Source: Pseudomonas sp. URMO17WK12:I11 (lineage in GTDB: Bacteria; Pseudomonadota; Gammaproteobacteria; Pseudomonadales; Pseudomonadaceae). Taken from it: a DNA stretch of 64,000 bases. Of the stretch, positions 20,332 through 31,234 are shown one piece after another; the first letter of the stretch is position 1; every line of letters begins with the position of its first letter. The notes under the pieces are model-generated. The model worked only from the letters and a program-made list of their open reading frames with translations. It made no database searches and was not told the origin of the DNA. The stretch is from positions 62,001-126,000 of the forward strand of contig NZ_VEDF01000011.1 in the NCBI RefSeq assembly GCF_007677725.1, read 5' to 3'. A program made the position numbers and the translations under genes.

Positions 20332-20956
20332 AGACGGCCTGCTGCAGCCAGCGGCCCAACAGGGGTTGCAGGTTGCCCAGTGGCTGGTAGCCATTGGTCA
20401 AGAGTGCCAGCTGGCCGTTACGCTCAGCCAGCAGGGTTGGAAAACCGGCAATGCCCAGGCCTTGCACCCAGGAAAAATCCGCCGCCGTCGCGGCGCGAGC
20501 ATCATGGCTGGCAAATTGCTGGGCGAAACGCTCGCGCTCGTAGCCGGCCTGCTCGGCAAGCTCGACCAGTTGCGGCGCGCGGGTCACATCGACGCCCTGC
20601 TCATAGAAGGCGCGTTGAATCAGCTCGAGCAACGGCCAGACCCGTTCGGCGTCCAGCCCACGGGCGGCCACCAGCGCGCGACAGGCGGGTTCGGTGTCGT
20701 AGACGAAACCGTCGGGCATGGCGCCGTCGAACCGAAAAGACTGACCGCTGGCCTCTGCGACCGCCTGCCAATGCTCGAGGATGTACTTGCGGGTCGCAGC
20801 ATCGAGCGCCGTGGCGCCGCTACGCAAGCCACCCGCTACCAGATGCGTGGCGATACCCGCCTGCGCGGCCTGCTCGATGAGTGCCGAGGCCACTGGAGCG
20901 AAACCCCAGCACCACGAGCACATCGGGTCCATTACATACAGCAGGCGGGCAGTCAT
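20324..20956 (-). CDS. DsbA/FrnE-like thioredoxin-fold protein
   Basis: 210 residues. The N-terminus MTARLLYVMDPMCSWCWGFAP carries a CSWC redox motif at the end of the first strand, and the cis-proline region is GIAGFPTLL. No signal peptide, so it acts in the cytoplasm, unlike classical DsbA. This is the cytosolic DsbA-family group that includes FrnE; redox partner and substrate are unknown. It starts 4 bases after the trhO stop and overlaps the ABC exporter start, so the three are translationally linked. Confidence 0.87.
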   Translation of the reverse strand: MTARLLYVMDPMCSWCWGFAPVASALIEQAAQAGIATHLVAGGLRSGATALDAATRKYILEHWQAVAEASGQSFRFDGAMPDGFVYDTEPACRALVAARGLDAERVWPLLELIQRAFYEQGVDVTRAPQLVELAEQAGYERERFAQQFASHDARAATAADFSWVQGLGIAGFPTLLAERNGQLALLTNGYQPLGNLQPLLGRWLQQAVCA

Positions 20957-20960
20957 CGGC

Positions 20961-21893
20961 TCAAGCCTCGGCTTTGTAGTTGTAACCGATCGGGTGTGGC
21001 AGGTTGCGGGCTTTGGCCAACTCGATCTGCTTCTGCCGGTCGATGGCGCTACGCCGGGTCTTTTCACTGAGGCTGTCCCAGCAATGTGGGCAGCTCACAC
21101 CTGGCGAGTAGTGCTCGGACGCGCGGTCTTGCGCATCGACCGGATGACGGCAAGCATGGCACTGATCGTACTCGCCCTCGCTCAGGTCGTGGCGCACCGT
21201 GACGCGGTTGTCGAAGACGAAGCAGTCGCCATCCCACAGGCTTTGTTCCTGGGGCACTTCCTCGAAGTACTTGAGGATGCCGCCTTTAAGATGATAGACC
21301 GCCTCGAAGCCTTCACCGAGCATGTAGCTCGAAGCTTTTTCGCAGCGGATGCCGCCGGTGCAGAACATCGCCACTTTCTTGTGCTTGCTCGGGTCGAAGT
21401 TGGCCTTGATGTACTCGGGAAACTCGCGGAACGACTCGGTCTTGGGGTCGATGGCGCCCTTGAAGGTGCCGATGGCCACTTCGTAGTCGTTGCGGGTGTC
21501 GATCAGCAGCACCTCGGGGTCGCTGATCAGGGCGTTCCAGTCCTTGGGCTCGACATAGGTGCCGACCGCCTGGTTCGGGTCGACGCCTGGCACGCCCAGC
21601 GTGACGATCTCTTTCTTGAGCTTGACCTTGGTGCGGTAGAACGGCTGCTCGTCGCAGTAGGACTCCTTGTGGTCGATATCGACCAGGCGCGGGTCGTTAC
21701 GCAGCCACGCGAGCAGGCCGTCGATGCCTTCGCGGCTGGCCGAGACGGTGCCATTGATGCCTTCGTTGGCCAGCAGCAAGGTGCCTTTGACGCCGTTGTC
21801 GAGCATGGCTTGGAGCAGCGGCTCGCGCAGCTCGACGTAGTCTTCGAGGGTGACGAACTTGTACAGCGCCGCCACGACGATAGCTTGGGACAT
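20961..21893 (-). CDS. trhO: tRNA uridine 5-oxyacetic acid pathway hydroxylase (rhodanese)
   Basis: 310 residues. YceA/TrhO family: forms 5-hydroxyuridine at the wobble position (U34) of certain tRNAs, the first step to cmo5U. The N-terminal acylphosphatase-like part (GVKGTLLLANEGINGTVS) is followed by a rhodanese domain with IDTRNDYEVAIGTFKGA and the active-site loop FCTGGIRCEKA (Cys178, Cys184), then a C-terminal Cys-rich segment (CHAC ... CPHC) that may bind a metal. The ATG at 21891-21893 follows CTGGAGA. Confidence 0.94.
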   Translation of the reverse strand: MSQAIVVAALYKFVTLEDYVELREPLLQAMLDNGVKGTLLLANEGINGTVSASREGIDGLLAWLRNDPRLVDIDHKESYCDEQPFYRTKVKLKKEIVTLGVPGVDPNQAVGTYVEPKDWNALISDPEVLLIDTRNDYEVAIGTFKGAIDPKTESFREFPEYIKANFDPSKHKKVAMFCTGGIRCEKASSYMLGEGFEAVYHLKGGILKYFEEVPQEQSLWDGDCFVFDNRVTVRHDLSEGEYDQCHACRHPVDAQDRASEHYSPGVSCPHCWDSLSEKTRRSAIDRQKQIELAKARNLPHPIGYNYKAEA

Positions 21894-21970
21894 TTGAATC
21901 GGTTCTCCAGGTGGTCACCCTCGTAAGGGGTGGACCGGGCATGACTTGATAAGCATGGAGGCGCACCGCG

Positions 21971-22081
21971 CCCCAATCGTGACCCAAGGCCGCTCCCACA
22001 CAGAAAGCGCCGCGGTTACCGGCGGTGCCTAGTCTAAGTAAGAGCGGCCTTGGATCGCGAAAGGGCCGCAAAGCGGCCCCC
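21971..22081. repeat. REP-like doublet
   Basis: ATCGTGACCCAAGGCCGCTC (21976-21995) and its imperfect inverse GAGCGGCCTTGGATCGCGA (22042-22060), then the hairpin GGGCCGC-AAA-GCGGCCC. It lies between bolA and trhO and could end bolA transcripts. Confidence 0.7.
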
Positions 22082-22118
22082 GGATTTCGCAGGATTGTAC
22101 CAGAACGACAGAGAGGAT

Positions 22119-22415
22119 TCAGTGCCCGCCGCCAGCGCACACCGGCGATGCCGGCGCCACGCCGACCTTGGCCCACTCTTCGGCGGTGTAGGTATGAATG
22201 GCCAGGGCGTGGATCTCGCCCATCAGCTCAGCCATGGTGGCGTACACCTTCTGATGGCGCTTGACGCTGTTGAGCCCGGCGAACTGATCGCTGACGATCA
22301 CCGCCTTGTAATGGGTTTCCTGGCCACGGCTGTGCATGTGGCTTTCGTTGAGCACTTCAAGGTGCTGCGGCGCCAATGCGCTCAGCTGCTGCTCGATGCG
22401 TTGCTGCATGCTCAT
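22119..22415 (-). CDS. BolA-family protein
   Basis: 98 residues. The BolA fold is recognisable by LEVLNESHMHSRGQETHYKAVIVSDQFAGLNSVKRHQKVYATMAEL; the FxGLxxVxRHQxVY core and the conserved His (RH) are the metal-binding and glutaredoxin-contact region. BolA proteins work with monothiol glutaredoxins in iron-sulfur trafficking and also affect morphology genes. It starts 9 bases after the DUF2059 stop, so they are co-transcribed. Which BolA paralogue this is was not decided. Confidence 0.9.
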   Translation of the reverse strand: MSMQQRIEQQLSALAPQHLEVLNESHMHSRGQETHYKAVIVSDQFAGLNSVKRHQKVYATMAELMGEIHALAIHTYTAEEWAKVGVAPASPVCAGGGH

Positions 22416-22424
22416 TGGCTCAAC

Positions 22425-22949
22425 TCACTTCTTGGCTGGGGCGGCGGCCTTGCCAGCGTTGGGGTCGAGCTCCTTGGTCATGTCTTCGAGCAGCTTGTTG
22501 ACCGTTGGCACTGCTGGCTCCAGGCTGGTCTGGGTCAGCTGGGCGGACTGCTGGGTAACCTTGGGCATCTCACGCAGGACCTTCTTGCCCAGCGGCGACT
22601 CATAGAACTTGACCAGGTCCTTGAGCTCTTGCTCGGTGAAGGTCTGGGTGTAGAGGTCGACCATTTTCGGCTTGAGCTTGTTCCAGCCGATGGCGTTGTC
22701 CAGCGCAGCGTTGGCCTTGGCCTGGTAGCTCTCGAGCACCGGCTGCTTGGAGGCCGGAGCCTTGGTCTGGGCAAAGCGCTGGGCGAACATCTGCTGGACC
22801 TGCATGTACACCGGGGTACCCAACTTGTCAGCGTTGGCCAGGCTCAGGAATTTCTCGGCGGCAGCATTGTGGCTGGCGGTGGCAGCGAGTACCTGGCCAC
22901 TGGCACAGGCCAGGGCGACGGCAGCACAGAGGACACGGAGACGGGTCAT
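22425..22949 (-). CDS. Secreted DUF2059 protein
   Basis: 174 residues with a signal peptide (MTRLRVLCAAVALACASGQVLA, cut after VLA). The DUF2059 core is seen as YTQTFTEQELKDLVKFYESPLGKKVLREMPKV, a helical hairpin found in many periplasmic proteins of unknown function. It ends in a short Ala/Lys tail. The ATG at 22947-22949 has AAGGAAATG before it; an upstream in-frame start would destroy the signal peptide. It precedes bolA. Confidence 0.88.
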   Translation of the reverse strand: MTRLRVLCAAVALACASGQVLAATASHNAAAEKFLSLANADKLGTPVYMQVQQMFAQRFAQTKAPASKQPVLESYQAKANAALDNAIGWNKLKPKMVDLYTQTFTEQELKDLVKFYESPLGKKVLREMPKVTQQSAQLTQTSLEPAVPTVNKLLEDMTKELDPNAGKAAAPAKK

Positions 22950-23103
22950 TGCATTTCCTTCAGGAGGGGGAGGCGGTACCTCAGAGATGAGCATTCTGCT
23001 CCCGCACGGGCGCAGCGCTCAAGTGGCACGTCGAGGGAATGAACCGCTCGCACGCATGAGGGCCTAAACTGCTGATTCTGACTGACAATGGAGTGAACGC
23101 AGC

Positions 23104-24498
<1,395 letters not shown>

Positions 24499-24580
24499 CC
24501 CTGCCCAAGCCCTGCGCAGTTGCTTCCACAAAGTTGGGATGTACCTCAAAGGGTCGCTGTAGATCTGACGATGAGCAGGG

Positions 24581-25534
24581 CTAGGCCAGGCGCGCTCGCC
24601 TGGCCCTCCACCCGGCCACCAAGGACGGCCCCAAGGCCACCAGGGTCGAACCCGCCACCACGGTCACTGCGCCGATGTAACCCAAGGCGTTGATGTCTTC
24701 GGCATGCACATACTCCGGCCACACCAGGGCCGCCAGCGCTACCGCCACGAAGGTCACCAACGGGGTCAAGGCCAAGGTGGCGCTCACCCGCGAGGCTTCC
24801 CAGTGCGCCAGCGCTTCGGCGAAGGCGCCGTAGGCAACCAAGGTGTTCAGGCAGCACGCCAGCAGCAACCAGCCCTGCACAGGGGTGAGCTGCACCGCCT
24901 CCAGGGGGTGTACCCATGGCGTCAGCAGCGCCGCGCAGCTGAGGTAGATCACCATCATCACCTGCTGCGAATTCCATACCGTCAGCAATTGCTTCTGGCT
25001 CAGGGCATAGAACACCCAGATGCTGGTGGCCAGCAAGATGGTCAACACGCCAGTGGTGTAGGTGCTCAGCGACGTCAGCAGCTCTTCGAGGCGCTGATTG
25101 AAGAACAGTGCGAATCCGCCAATCAATACCAGCAGCCCCAGCCCTTGCCCCAGGCTGAAGCGCTCCTTGAACACGAACACACTGGCCACCAGCAGCAATA
25201 CCGGCCCTACCTGCACCACCAGCTGCGCGGTCCCCGGGCTGAGCAGGTTCAGACCGATCAGGTACAGCAGGTAGTTGCCCATCAGCCCGCACACAGCCAC
25301 CAGCACCAGGCCCTTACCCTTGGCTGAAAGCCGGCGTGGCGACGGCAAGCGGCGCTGCGCCGCAAGCCAGGCGAACAAAAGCCCGCCCGACACCAGCAGG
25401 CGGTACCAGGTGACCGTCACCGGGTCGACCACTTGCAGCACCTGCTTGAGCTTGATCGGCAAGATGCCCCAGAGCAGCGCCGTCAGCAGCGCCAGAAACA
25501 GGCCGTAGACCCAGCGGCCAGATGTCGTATGCAT
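24581..25534 (-). CDS. EamA/RhaT-family (DMT) transporter
   Basis: 317 residues with about ten hydrophobic helices in two EamA repeats (the first about 8-145, the second about 160-305). GTAQLVVQVGPVLLLVASVFVFKERF is the typical end of the first repeat, and the tail is basic (GWRARRARLA). Drug/metabolite transporters of this kind move amino acids, nucleobases or metabolites; no substrate can be read. The last codons form a GC-rich hairpin (GGCCAGGCG ... CGCCTGGCC) that could help stop transcription against convergent fumC. Confidence 0.87.
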   Translation of the reverse strand: MHTTSGRWVYGLFLALLTALLWGILPIKLKQVLQVVDPVTVTWYRLLVSGGLLFAWLAAQRRLPSPRRLSAKGKGLVLVAVCGLMGNYLLYLIGLNLLSPGTAQLVVQVGPVLLLVASVFVFKERFSLGQGLGLLVLIGGFALFFNQRLEELLTSLSTYTTGVLTILLATSIWVFYALSQKQLLTVWNSQQVMMVIYLSCAALLTPWVHPLEAVQLTPVQGWLLLACCLNTLVAYGAFAEALAHWEASRVSATLALTPLVTFVAVALAALVWPEYVHAEDINALGYIGAVTVVAGSTLVALGPSLVAGWRARRARLA

Positions 25535-25679
25535 ACCGTTCCCGTTCGTTCCCAGGGTGGGGGTGCATGCAGTCTACGGGTTTGTCGGGCGCCGCGTGGC
25601 GAGAAAAGAATTCATCACCTCATTCGATTACGGCATGGCTGGGGCGCTCGGCGGTGCTGCCGGCTCCTGCGCCGCCGCG

Positions 25680-27173
25680 CTATTTCTTGTGCTTGGCGAA
25701 CGCGGCTTCAAGCGCCTCGTTGAGGGTGCGCAGCACTTTCACCCGCGCCCAGCGCTTGTCGTTGGCCTCTACCAGCGTCCATGGGGCGATCTCGGTGCTG
25801 GTACGGTCGACCATGTCGCCCACCGCCTGCACGTAGTCATCCCACTTGTCACGGTTGCGCCAGTCATCTTCGGTGATCTTGTAGCGCTTGAACGGGGTCT
25901 GCTCGCGCTCCTCGAAGCGCTCCAGCTGGGTTTGCTGATCGATGGCCAGCCAGAATTTCACTACCACCACGCCGGCGTTGCTCAATTGCTCTTCGAAGTC
26001 ATTGATTTCACCGTAGGCGCGCAACCAGTCGGCCGGGCTGCAGAAGCCTTCGACCCGCTCGACCAGCACCCGTCCGTACCATGAACGGTCGAAGATGGTG
26101 AACTTGCCGCGTGCCGGAATGTGCCGCCAGAACCGCCACAGGTAGGGCTGCGCGCGCTCCTCTTCGGTGGGCGCAGCAATCGGCACGATGCGGTACTGGC
26201 GCGGGTCCAGGGCTGCCGCCACGCGGCGGATTGCCCCGCCCTTGCCCGCCGCGTCGTTGCCTTCGAACACCGCCACCAGGGCGTGCCGACGCATGCGTTT
26301 GTCACGCAGCAGGCCGGCCAGGCGCGCCTGCTCGAGCACCAGCTGCTCCTGATAGTCGTGCTTGTCCAGGCGCACGCTCAGGTCCAGCGCGCCGAGCAGG
26401 CTGCGCTGGTCGATGGCCCGGCCCAGCGGCGCGACGTTGCCCTTGTGCTTGCCCTTGGGGTTGTTGGCCAGCGCCGCCTGCAAGCTTTCGAGCAGAATGC
26501 GCCCCACCGCCAGGCTGCGGTAATAGGGGTCGACCCCTTCAACGATATGCCACGGCGCATAATCGCGACTGGTGCGGCGCAACACCCGCTCGCCGAAGCG
26601 TACGAACCGGTCGTAGGTGTGCGACTGTTGCCAGTCCAGCGGGCTGATCTTCCAGCTGTGCAGCGGATCGTCCTTGAGCGACTTCAGGCGCGCTTTCATC
26701 TGCTTCTTGGACAGGTGGAACCAGAACTTGATGATCAGCGCGCCTTCGTCGCAGAGCATCTGTTCCAGGCGCTCGGCACCGTTGATGGCCTGGTCGAGCA
26801 CAGCATCCTTGAACACCCCATGCACCCGCCCCTGCAACATCTGGCTGTACCAGTTGCCGAAAAACACGCCCATCCGCCCTTTTGGCGGCAGCGCCCGCCA
26901 GTAGCGCCAGGCCGGCGGCCGGGCCAGCTCCTCATCGGTCTGCTGGTCGAAGGTGAGCACGTCGATCATGCGCGGGTCCATCCACTCGTTGAGCAACTTG
27001 ACCGTCTCGCCCTTGCCAGCGCCCTCGACGCCGTTGATCAGCACGATCACCGGGAAGCGCGCCTGCTGCTTGAGTTCGTACTGCGCCTCGAGCAACGCCT
27101 GGCGCAGCGCCGGCACCTCGGCGTCGTAAGTGTCCTTGTCGATGCTGTGACCGATTTGCGCGGATTCGAACAT
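25680..27173 (-). CDS. Two-domain polyphosphate kinase 2 (polyP:AMP phosphotransferase)
   Basis: 497 residues: two PPK2 domains in tandem, the class II arrangement known to make ADP from AMP and polyphosphate (PAP). N-domain P-loop GVEGAGKGET at 48-57; C-domain P-loop GNDAAGKGGA near residue 305. The C-domain lid is the canonical FDRSWYGR, while the N-domain has FGNWYSQ and has lost the arginine and aspartate, so only the C-terminal half should be catalytic. The ATG at 27171-27173 follows CAGGAGCCC. It is divergent from mnmC across 135 bp. Confidence 0.9.
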   Translation of the reverse strand: MFESAQIGHSIDKDTYDAEVPALRQALLEAQYELKQQARFPVIVLINGVEGAGKGETVKLLNEWMDPRMIDVLTFDQQTDEELARPPAWRYWRALPPKGRMGVFFGNWYSQMLQGRVHGVFKDAVLDQAINGAERLEQMLCDEGALIIKFWFHLSKKQMKARLKSLKDDPLHSWKISPLDWQQSHTYDRFVRFGERVLRRTSRDYAPWHIVEGVDPYYRSLAVGRILLESLQAALANNPKGKHKGNVAPLGRAIDQRSLLGALDLSVRLDKHDYQEQLVLEQARLAGLLRDKRMRRHALVAVFEGNDAAGKGGAIRRVAAALDPRQYRIVPIAAPTEEERAQPYLWRFWRHIPARGKFTIFDRSWYGRVLVERVEGFCSPADWLRAYGEINDFEEQLSNAGVVVVKFWLAIDQQTQLERFEEREQTPFKRYKITEDDWRNRDKWDDYVQAVGDMVDRTSTEIAPWTLVEANDKRWARVKVLRTLNEALEAAFAKHKK

Positions 27174-27308
27174 GCATGGGCTCCTGTGATGGATAAGCAA
27201 GACTAGCGGATTTGCGCTGTGCCGGTATTGACCGCAGCGCTGCCAGTTCGGCCTGCGCAAAACCTGCAGATGGCATAAAATCGGCCATCCGCTGCAACCG
27301 AGCCAATC

Positions 27309-29279
27309 ATGTCCACCCTCCTCCAGCACGCCCAGATCGACTGGGACGACCAGGGCCGCCCGCACTCGCGCCAGTACGACGACGTCTATTTTTCGCGTGA
27401 CGAAGGTACCGCGGAAACCCGCTATGTGTTCCTCGAGCAGACCCGCCTGCGCCAGCGTTTCACCGAACTGGCGCCGCACGCCTGCCTGGTGATCGGCGAA
27501 ACCGGTTTCGGCACCGGCATGAACTTCTTCTGCGCCTGGCAGCTGTTCGCCGAACTGGCCGCGCCCCAGGCGCGCCTGCATTTCATCAGCGTCGAAAAGT
27601 ACCCACTGAGCCGCGACGACATGGCCCGCGCGGTGCGTCTGTGGCCGGAGCTGGCAGCGTTCACCGAGCCGTTCCTGCGGCAGTACGTGGCGCTGCACCC
27701 AGGTTTTCAGCAATTCACCTTCGACAACGGTCGCGTGACCCTGACCCTGCTGGTTGGCGACGTCTTGCAACAGTTGCCGCAACTCGATGCTGCTGTCGAC
27801 GTGTGGTTCCTGGATGGTTTCGCCCCGGCCAAGAACCCCGACATGTGGACCCCGGAGCTGTTCGCGCAACTGGCCCGGCTGGCCCACGACGGCACTACGC
27901 TGGGCACCTTCACCACCACCGGCTGGGTTCGCCGGGGCCTGATCGAGGCCGGTTTCCGGATGAAGAAGATCCCCGGCATCGGCAAGAAATGGGAGGTGAT
28001 GAGCGGCGAATACACAGGTCCCCTGGCGCATGGCCAGGCGGCGCCGTGGTATGCCCGCCCGACGCCGCTCGCAGGCCCTCGTCAGGCCCTGGTGATCGGC
28101 GCCGGTCTGGCTGGCAGCGCCACGGCTGCCAGCCTGGCGGCACGCGGCTGGCAGGTCACGGTGCTGGAGCGCCATGCCCAGGCGGCGCAGGAAGCGTCAG
28201 GCAACCCCCAGGGCGTGCTGTACCTGAAGCTGTCCGCCCATGGCACGGCGCTGTCGCAGATGATCCTCTCCGGCTTCGGCTACACTCGCCGCCAGCTCGA
28301 ACGCCTGCAGCGCGGCCGCGACTGGGAAGCGTGCGGCGTGTTGCAACTGACCTTCGATGACAAGGAGCGAGGGCGCCAGGGCAAGCTGGCAGCGGCCTTC
28401 GACGACAGCCTGCTGCGCGCCGTGTCTCAGCCTGAGGCCCAGGCGCTTGCCGGGGTAGCACTGGCGGCAGGCGGCCTGTTTTACCCTGAAGGCGGCTGGG
28501 TGCATCCGCCGGCGCTGTGCCGGGCGCAACTGGGGCAGCCGAACATCGACCTGCAACTGCACGTCGAGGCCATCGAACTGCGCAAGGCCGATGGATTATG
28601 GCAGGCCTGGGCAGGCACACGGTTGCTCGCCTGTGCGCCGCTGGTGGTGCTGGCCGGCGCTGCCGACGTGCGCCGCTTCGCGCCCTGTGCGCAGCTGCCG
28701 CTCAAACGCATTCGCGGGCAGATCACCCGCCTGCCGGCAACCGCAGCCAGCCGCGCGCTGCGCACGGTGGTATGCGCCGAGGGCTATGTCGCGCCGCCTC
28801 GCGACGATGAGCATACCTTGGGTGCCAGCTTCGACTTTCACAGCGACGACCTGACCCCAACAGTGGCCGAGCATCAGGGCAACCTGGCGCTGCTCGATGA
28901 AATCTCCGCCGACCTGGCAACTCGCCTGGCGGTCGAAGCACTGGACCCAGCGCAGTTGGACGGGCGCGCCGCGTTTCGCTGTACCAGCCCGGATTATCTG
29001 CCGATCGTCGGGCCGTTGGCCGACCCCGTCCGGTTCGCCGACGCGTATGCGCTGCTCGGCAAGGACGCACGGCAGGTACCGGACGTCGCCTGCCCATGGC
29101 TCGACGGCTTGTATGTGAACACCGGTCACGGCTCGCGCGGTTTGATCACCGCGCCCCTGAGCGGCGAATTGATCGCGGCGTGGGCCAGCGGCGAACCGTT
29201 ACCGTTGCCGCGGGCAGTGGCCGAAGCCTGCCATCCGAACCGCTTCATGTTGCGCCAGTTGATCCGTGGCAAATCCTGA
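27309..29279 (+). CDS. mnmC: Bifunctional tRNA mnm5s2U biosynthesis enzyme MnmC
   Basis: 656 residues. Last two steps of mnm5s2U34 formation in tRNA. The N-terminal methyltransferase (about 1-245) has ETGFGTGMNFF and DGFAPAKNPDMW. The C-terminal FAD-dependent oxidase (from about 258) has ALVIGAGLAGSATAASLAARGWQVTVLER and GNPQGVLYLKLSAHGTALSQ and removes the carboxymethyl group. Both activities sit in one chain, as in E. coli. The start ATG is 135 bp from the divergent PPK2 gene. Confidence 0.96.
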   Translation: MSTLLQHAQIDWDDQGRPHSRQYDDVYFSRDEGTAETRYVFLEQTRLRQRFTELAPHACLVIGETGFGTGMNFFCAWQLFAELAAPQARLHFISVEKYPLSRDDMARAVRLWPELAAFTEPFLRQYVALHPGFQQFTFDNGRVTLTLLVGDVLQQLPQLDAAVDVWFLDGFAPAKNPDMWTPELFAQLARLAHDGTTLGTFTTTGWVRRGLIEAGFRMKKIPGIGKKWEVMSGEYTGPLAHGQAAPWYARPTPLAGPRQALVIGAGLAGSATAASLAARGWQVTVLERHAQAAQEASGNPQGVLYLKLSAHGTALSQMILSGFGYTRRQLERLQRGRDWEACGVLQLTFDDKERGRQGKLAAAFDDSLLRAVSQPEAQALAGVALAAGGLFYPEGGWVHPPALCRAQLGQPNIDLQLHVEAIELRKADGLWQAWAGTRLLACAPLVVLAGAADVRRFAPCAQLPLKRIRGQITRLPATAASRALRTVVCAEGYVAPPRDDEHTLGASFDFHSDDLTPTVAEHQGNLALLDEISADLATRLAVEALDPAQLDGRAAFRCTSPDYLPIVGPLADPVRFADAYALLGKDARQVPDVACPWLDGLYVNTGHGSRGLITAPLSGELIAAWASGEPLPLPRAVAEACHPNRFMLRQLIRGKS

Positions 29280-29443
29280 ATGCATGCCCATGTGCCACGC
29301 TGCAAGGCGCGCAGGTAAACGGAACCTGACCGCGCCGTTATAACAGATTGATCTAAAACTCCGCTATTGCACGCAGGTCAGTTCCTTACAGGGTGCCCTA
29401 ATCCGGGGCACTCATTCCCCAACGGAACAACCGGTAAGGACCT

Positions 29444-31231
29444 ATGTGCGGATTAGCTGGAGAGTTGCGTTTCACCCCCATCGATCAAGCGCCCCGCCCC
29501 GCCGACCTGGCTGCGGTAGAGCGCATCACCCATCACTTGGCGCCGCGTGGGCCGGATGCGTGGGGCTTCCATAGCCACGGCCCGATCGCCCTCGGCCACC
29601 GCCGCCTGAAGATCATGGACCTGTCGGACGGCTCAGCGCAGCCGATGGCCGATAACACCCTGGGCCTATCGCTGGCTTTCAACGGCGCCATCTACAACTT
29701 CCCTGAATTGCGCAAGGAATTGCAGGACCTGGGCTACAGCTTCTGGTCCGATGGCGACACCGAAGTACTGCTCAAGGGTTATCACGCCTGGGGCGCAGCG
29801 ATGCTGCCCAAGCTCAACGGCATGTTCGCCCTGGCCATCTGGGAGCGCGACAACCAACGCCTGTTCCTGGCCCGCGACCGCCTCGGCGTCAAGCCGCTGT
29901 ACCTGTCGCGCAACGGCGAGCGCCTGCGCTTCGCCTCGACCTTGCCAGCGCTGCTCAAGGGCGGCGATATCGACCCGGTCATCGACCCGGTGGCGCTCAA
30001 CCATTACCTCAACTTCCACGCCGTGGTGCCTGCGCCACGTACGCTGCTGGCAAATGTGCAGAAGCTCGAGCCTGGCACCTGGATGCGCGTCGATCGCCAC
30101 GGCGAAGTCGAGCGCCAGACCTGGTGGCAGCTGCAGTACGGCCCCAACGCGGACGAGCGTGAGCTTGACCTCGAAGACTGGACGACCCGCGTGCTGGACG
30201 CGACCCGCGACGCCGTGGCCATCCGTCAACGCGCTGCGGTCGATGTCGGCGTACTGCTATCGGGTGGCGTCGACTCCAGCCTGTTGGTGGGCCTGCTGCG
30301 CGAAGTCGGCGTGGATGACCTGTCGACCTTCTCCATCGGCTTTGAAGACGCTGGCGGCGAGCGTGGCGATGAGTTCCAGTACTCCGACCTGATCGCCAAG
30401 CACTACGGCACGCGCCATCACCAACTGCGCATTGCCGAGCACGAGATCATCGACCAGCTGCCGGCGGCGTTCCGCGCCATGAGCGAGCCGATGGTCAGCC
30501 ACGACTGCATCGCCTTCTACCTGCTGTCGCGGGAAGTGGCCAAGCACTGCAAGGGCGTGCAGAGCGGCCAGGGTGCCGACGAGCTGTTCGCCGGTTACCA
30601 CTGGTACCCGAAAGTCGACGGCGCCAGCGACCCCTTCGCGGCTTACCGCGAGGCGTTCTTCGACCGCAGCCATGACGAGTATCGCGACACGGTACAGGCG
30701 CCGTGGCAGCTGGATAACGACGCTGCGGGCGATTTCGTGCGCGAGCATTTCGCCCGCCCTGGTGCGCCGGATGCGGTGGACAAGGCACTGCGCCTGGACA
30801 GCACGGTGATGCTGGTGGATGACCCGGTCAAGCGCGTCGACAACATGACCATGGCCTGGGGCCTGGAGGCGCGTACGCCGTTCCTGGACTATCGCCTGGC
30901 CGAGTTGTCGGCGCGAATCCCGGCACGCTTCAAGCTGCCGGACGGCGGCAAGCATGTGCTCAAGCAGGCCGCACGGCGGGTCATTCCCCACGAGGTGATC
31001 GATCGCAAGAAGGGTTACTTCCCGGTTCCAGGTCTCAAGCACCTGGAGGGCGCCACCCTTGGCTGGGTCCGCGACCTGCTGACCGACCCGAGCCAGGACC
31101 GTGGATTGTTCAACCCGGCAACGATCGACCGACTGCTGAGCAACCCGCATGGTCAGTTGACCCCACTGCGCGGCTCCAAGCTGTGGCAACTGGCGGCTCT
31201 GAACCTGTGGCTCAGCGAACAAGGACTTTGA
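29444..31231 (+). CDS. N-acetylglutaminylglutamine amide synthase (asparagine-synthetase-like)
   Basis: 595 residues. Family of the third enzyme of NAGGN synthesis, which amidates N-acetylglutaminylglutamine with nitrogen from glutamine to give the osmolyte. Glutaminase domain: N-terminal Cys2 (after Met removal), RGPDAWG and FNGAIYNF. Synthetase domain: pyrophosphate loop SGGVDSS at 273-279 and GQGADELFAGYHWY. The distance to the next gene is 3 bases and all three NAGGN genes follow in order. The 164-bp leader holds a small inverted repeat, GTGCCC-(7)-GGGCAC at 29393-29411, about 33 bases before the ATG; osmotic control is expected from the family, but no promoter could be assigned. Confidence 0.92.
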   Translation: MCGLAGELRFTPIDQAPRPADLAAVERITHHLAPRGPDAWGFHSHGPIALGHRRLKIMDLSDGSAQPMADNTLGLSLAFNGAIYNFPELRKELQDLGYSFWSDGDTEVLLKGYHAWGAAMLPKLNGMFALAIWERDNQRLFLARDRLGVKPLYLSRNGERLRFASTLPALLKGGDIDPVIDPVALNHYLNFHAVVPAPRTLLANVQKLEPGTWMRVDRHGEVERQTWWQLQYGPNADERELDLEDWTTRVLDATRDAVAIRQRAAVDVGVLLSGGVDSSLLVGLLREVGVDDLSTFSIGFEDAGGERGDEFQYSDLIAKHYGTRHHQLRIAEHEIIDQLPAAFRAMSEPMVSHDCIAFYLLSREVAKHCKGVQSGQGADELFAGYHWYPKVDGASDPFAAYREAFFDRSHDEYRDTVQAPWQLDNDAAGDFVREHFARPGAPDAVDKALRLDSTVMLVDDPVKRVDNMTMAWGLEARTPFLDYRLAELSARIPARFKLPDGGKHVLKQAARRVIPHEVIDRKKGYFPVPGLKHLEGATLGWVRDLLTDPSQDRGLFNPATIDRLLSNPHGQLTPLRGSKLWQLAALNLWLSEQGL

Positions 31232-31234
31232 CCG

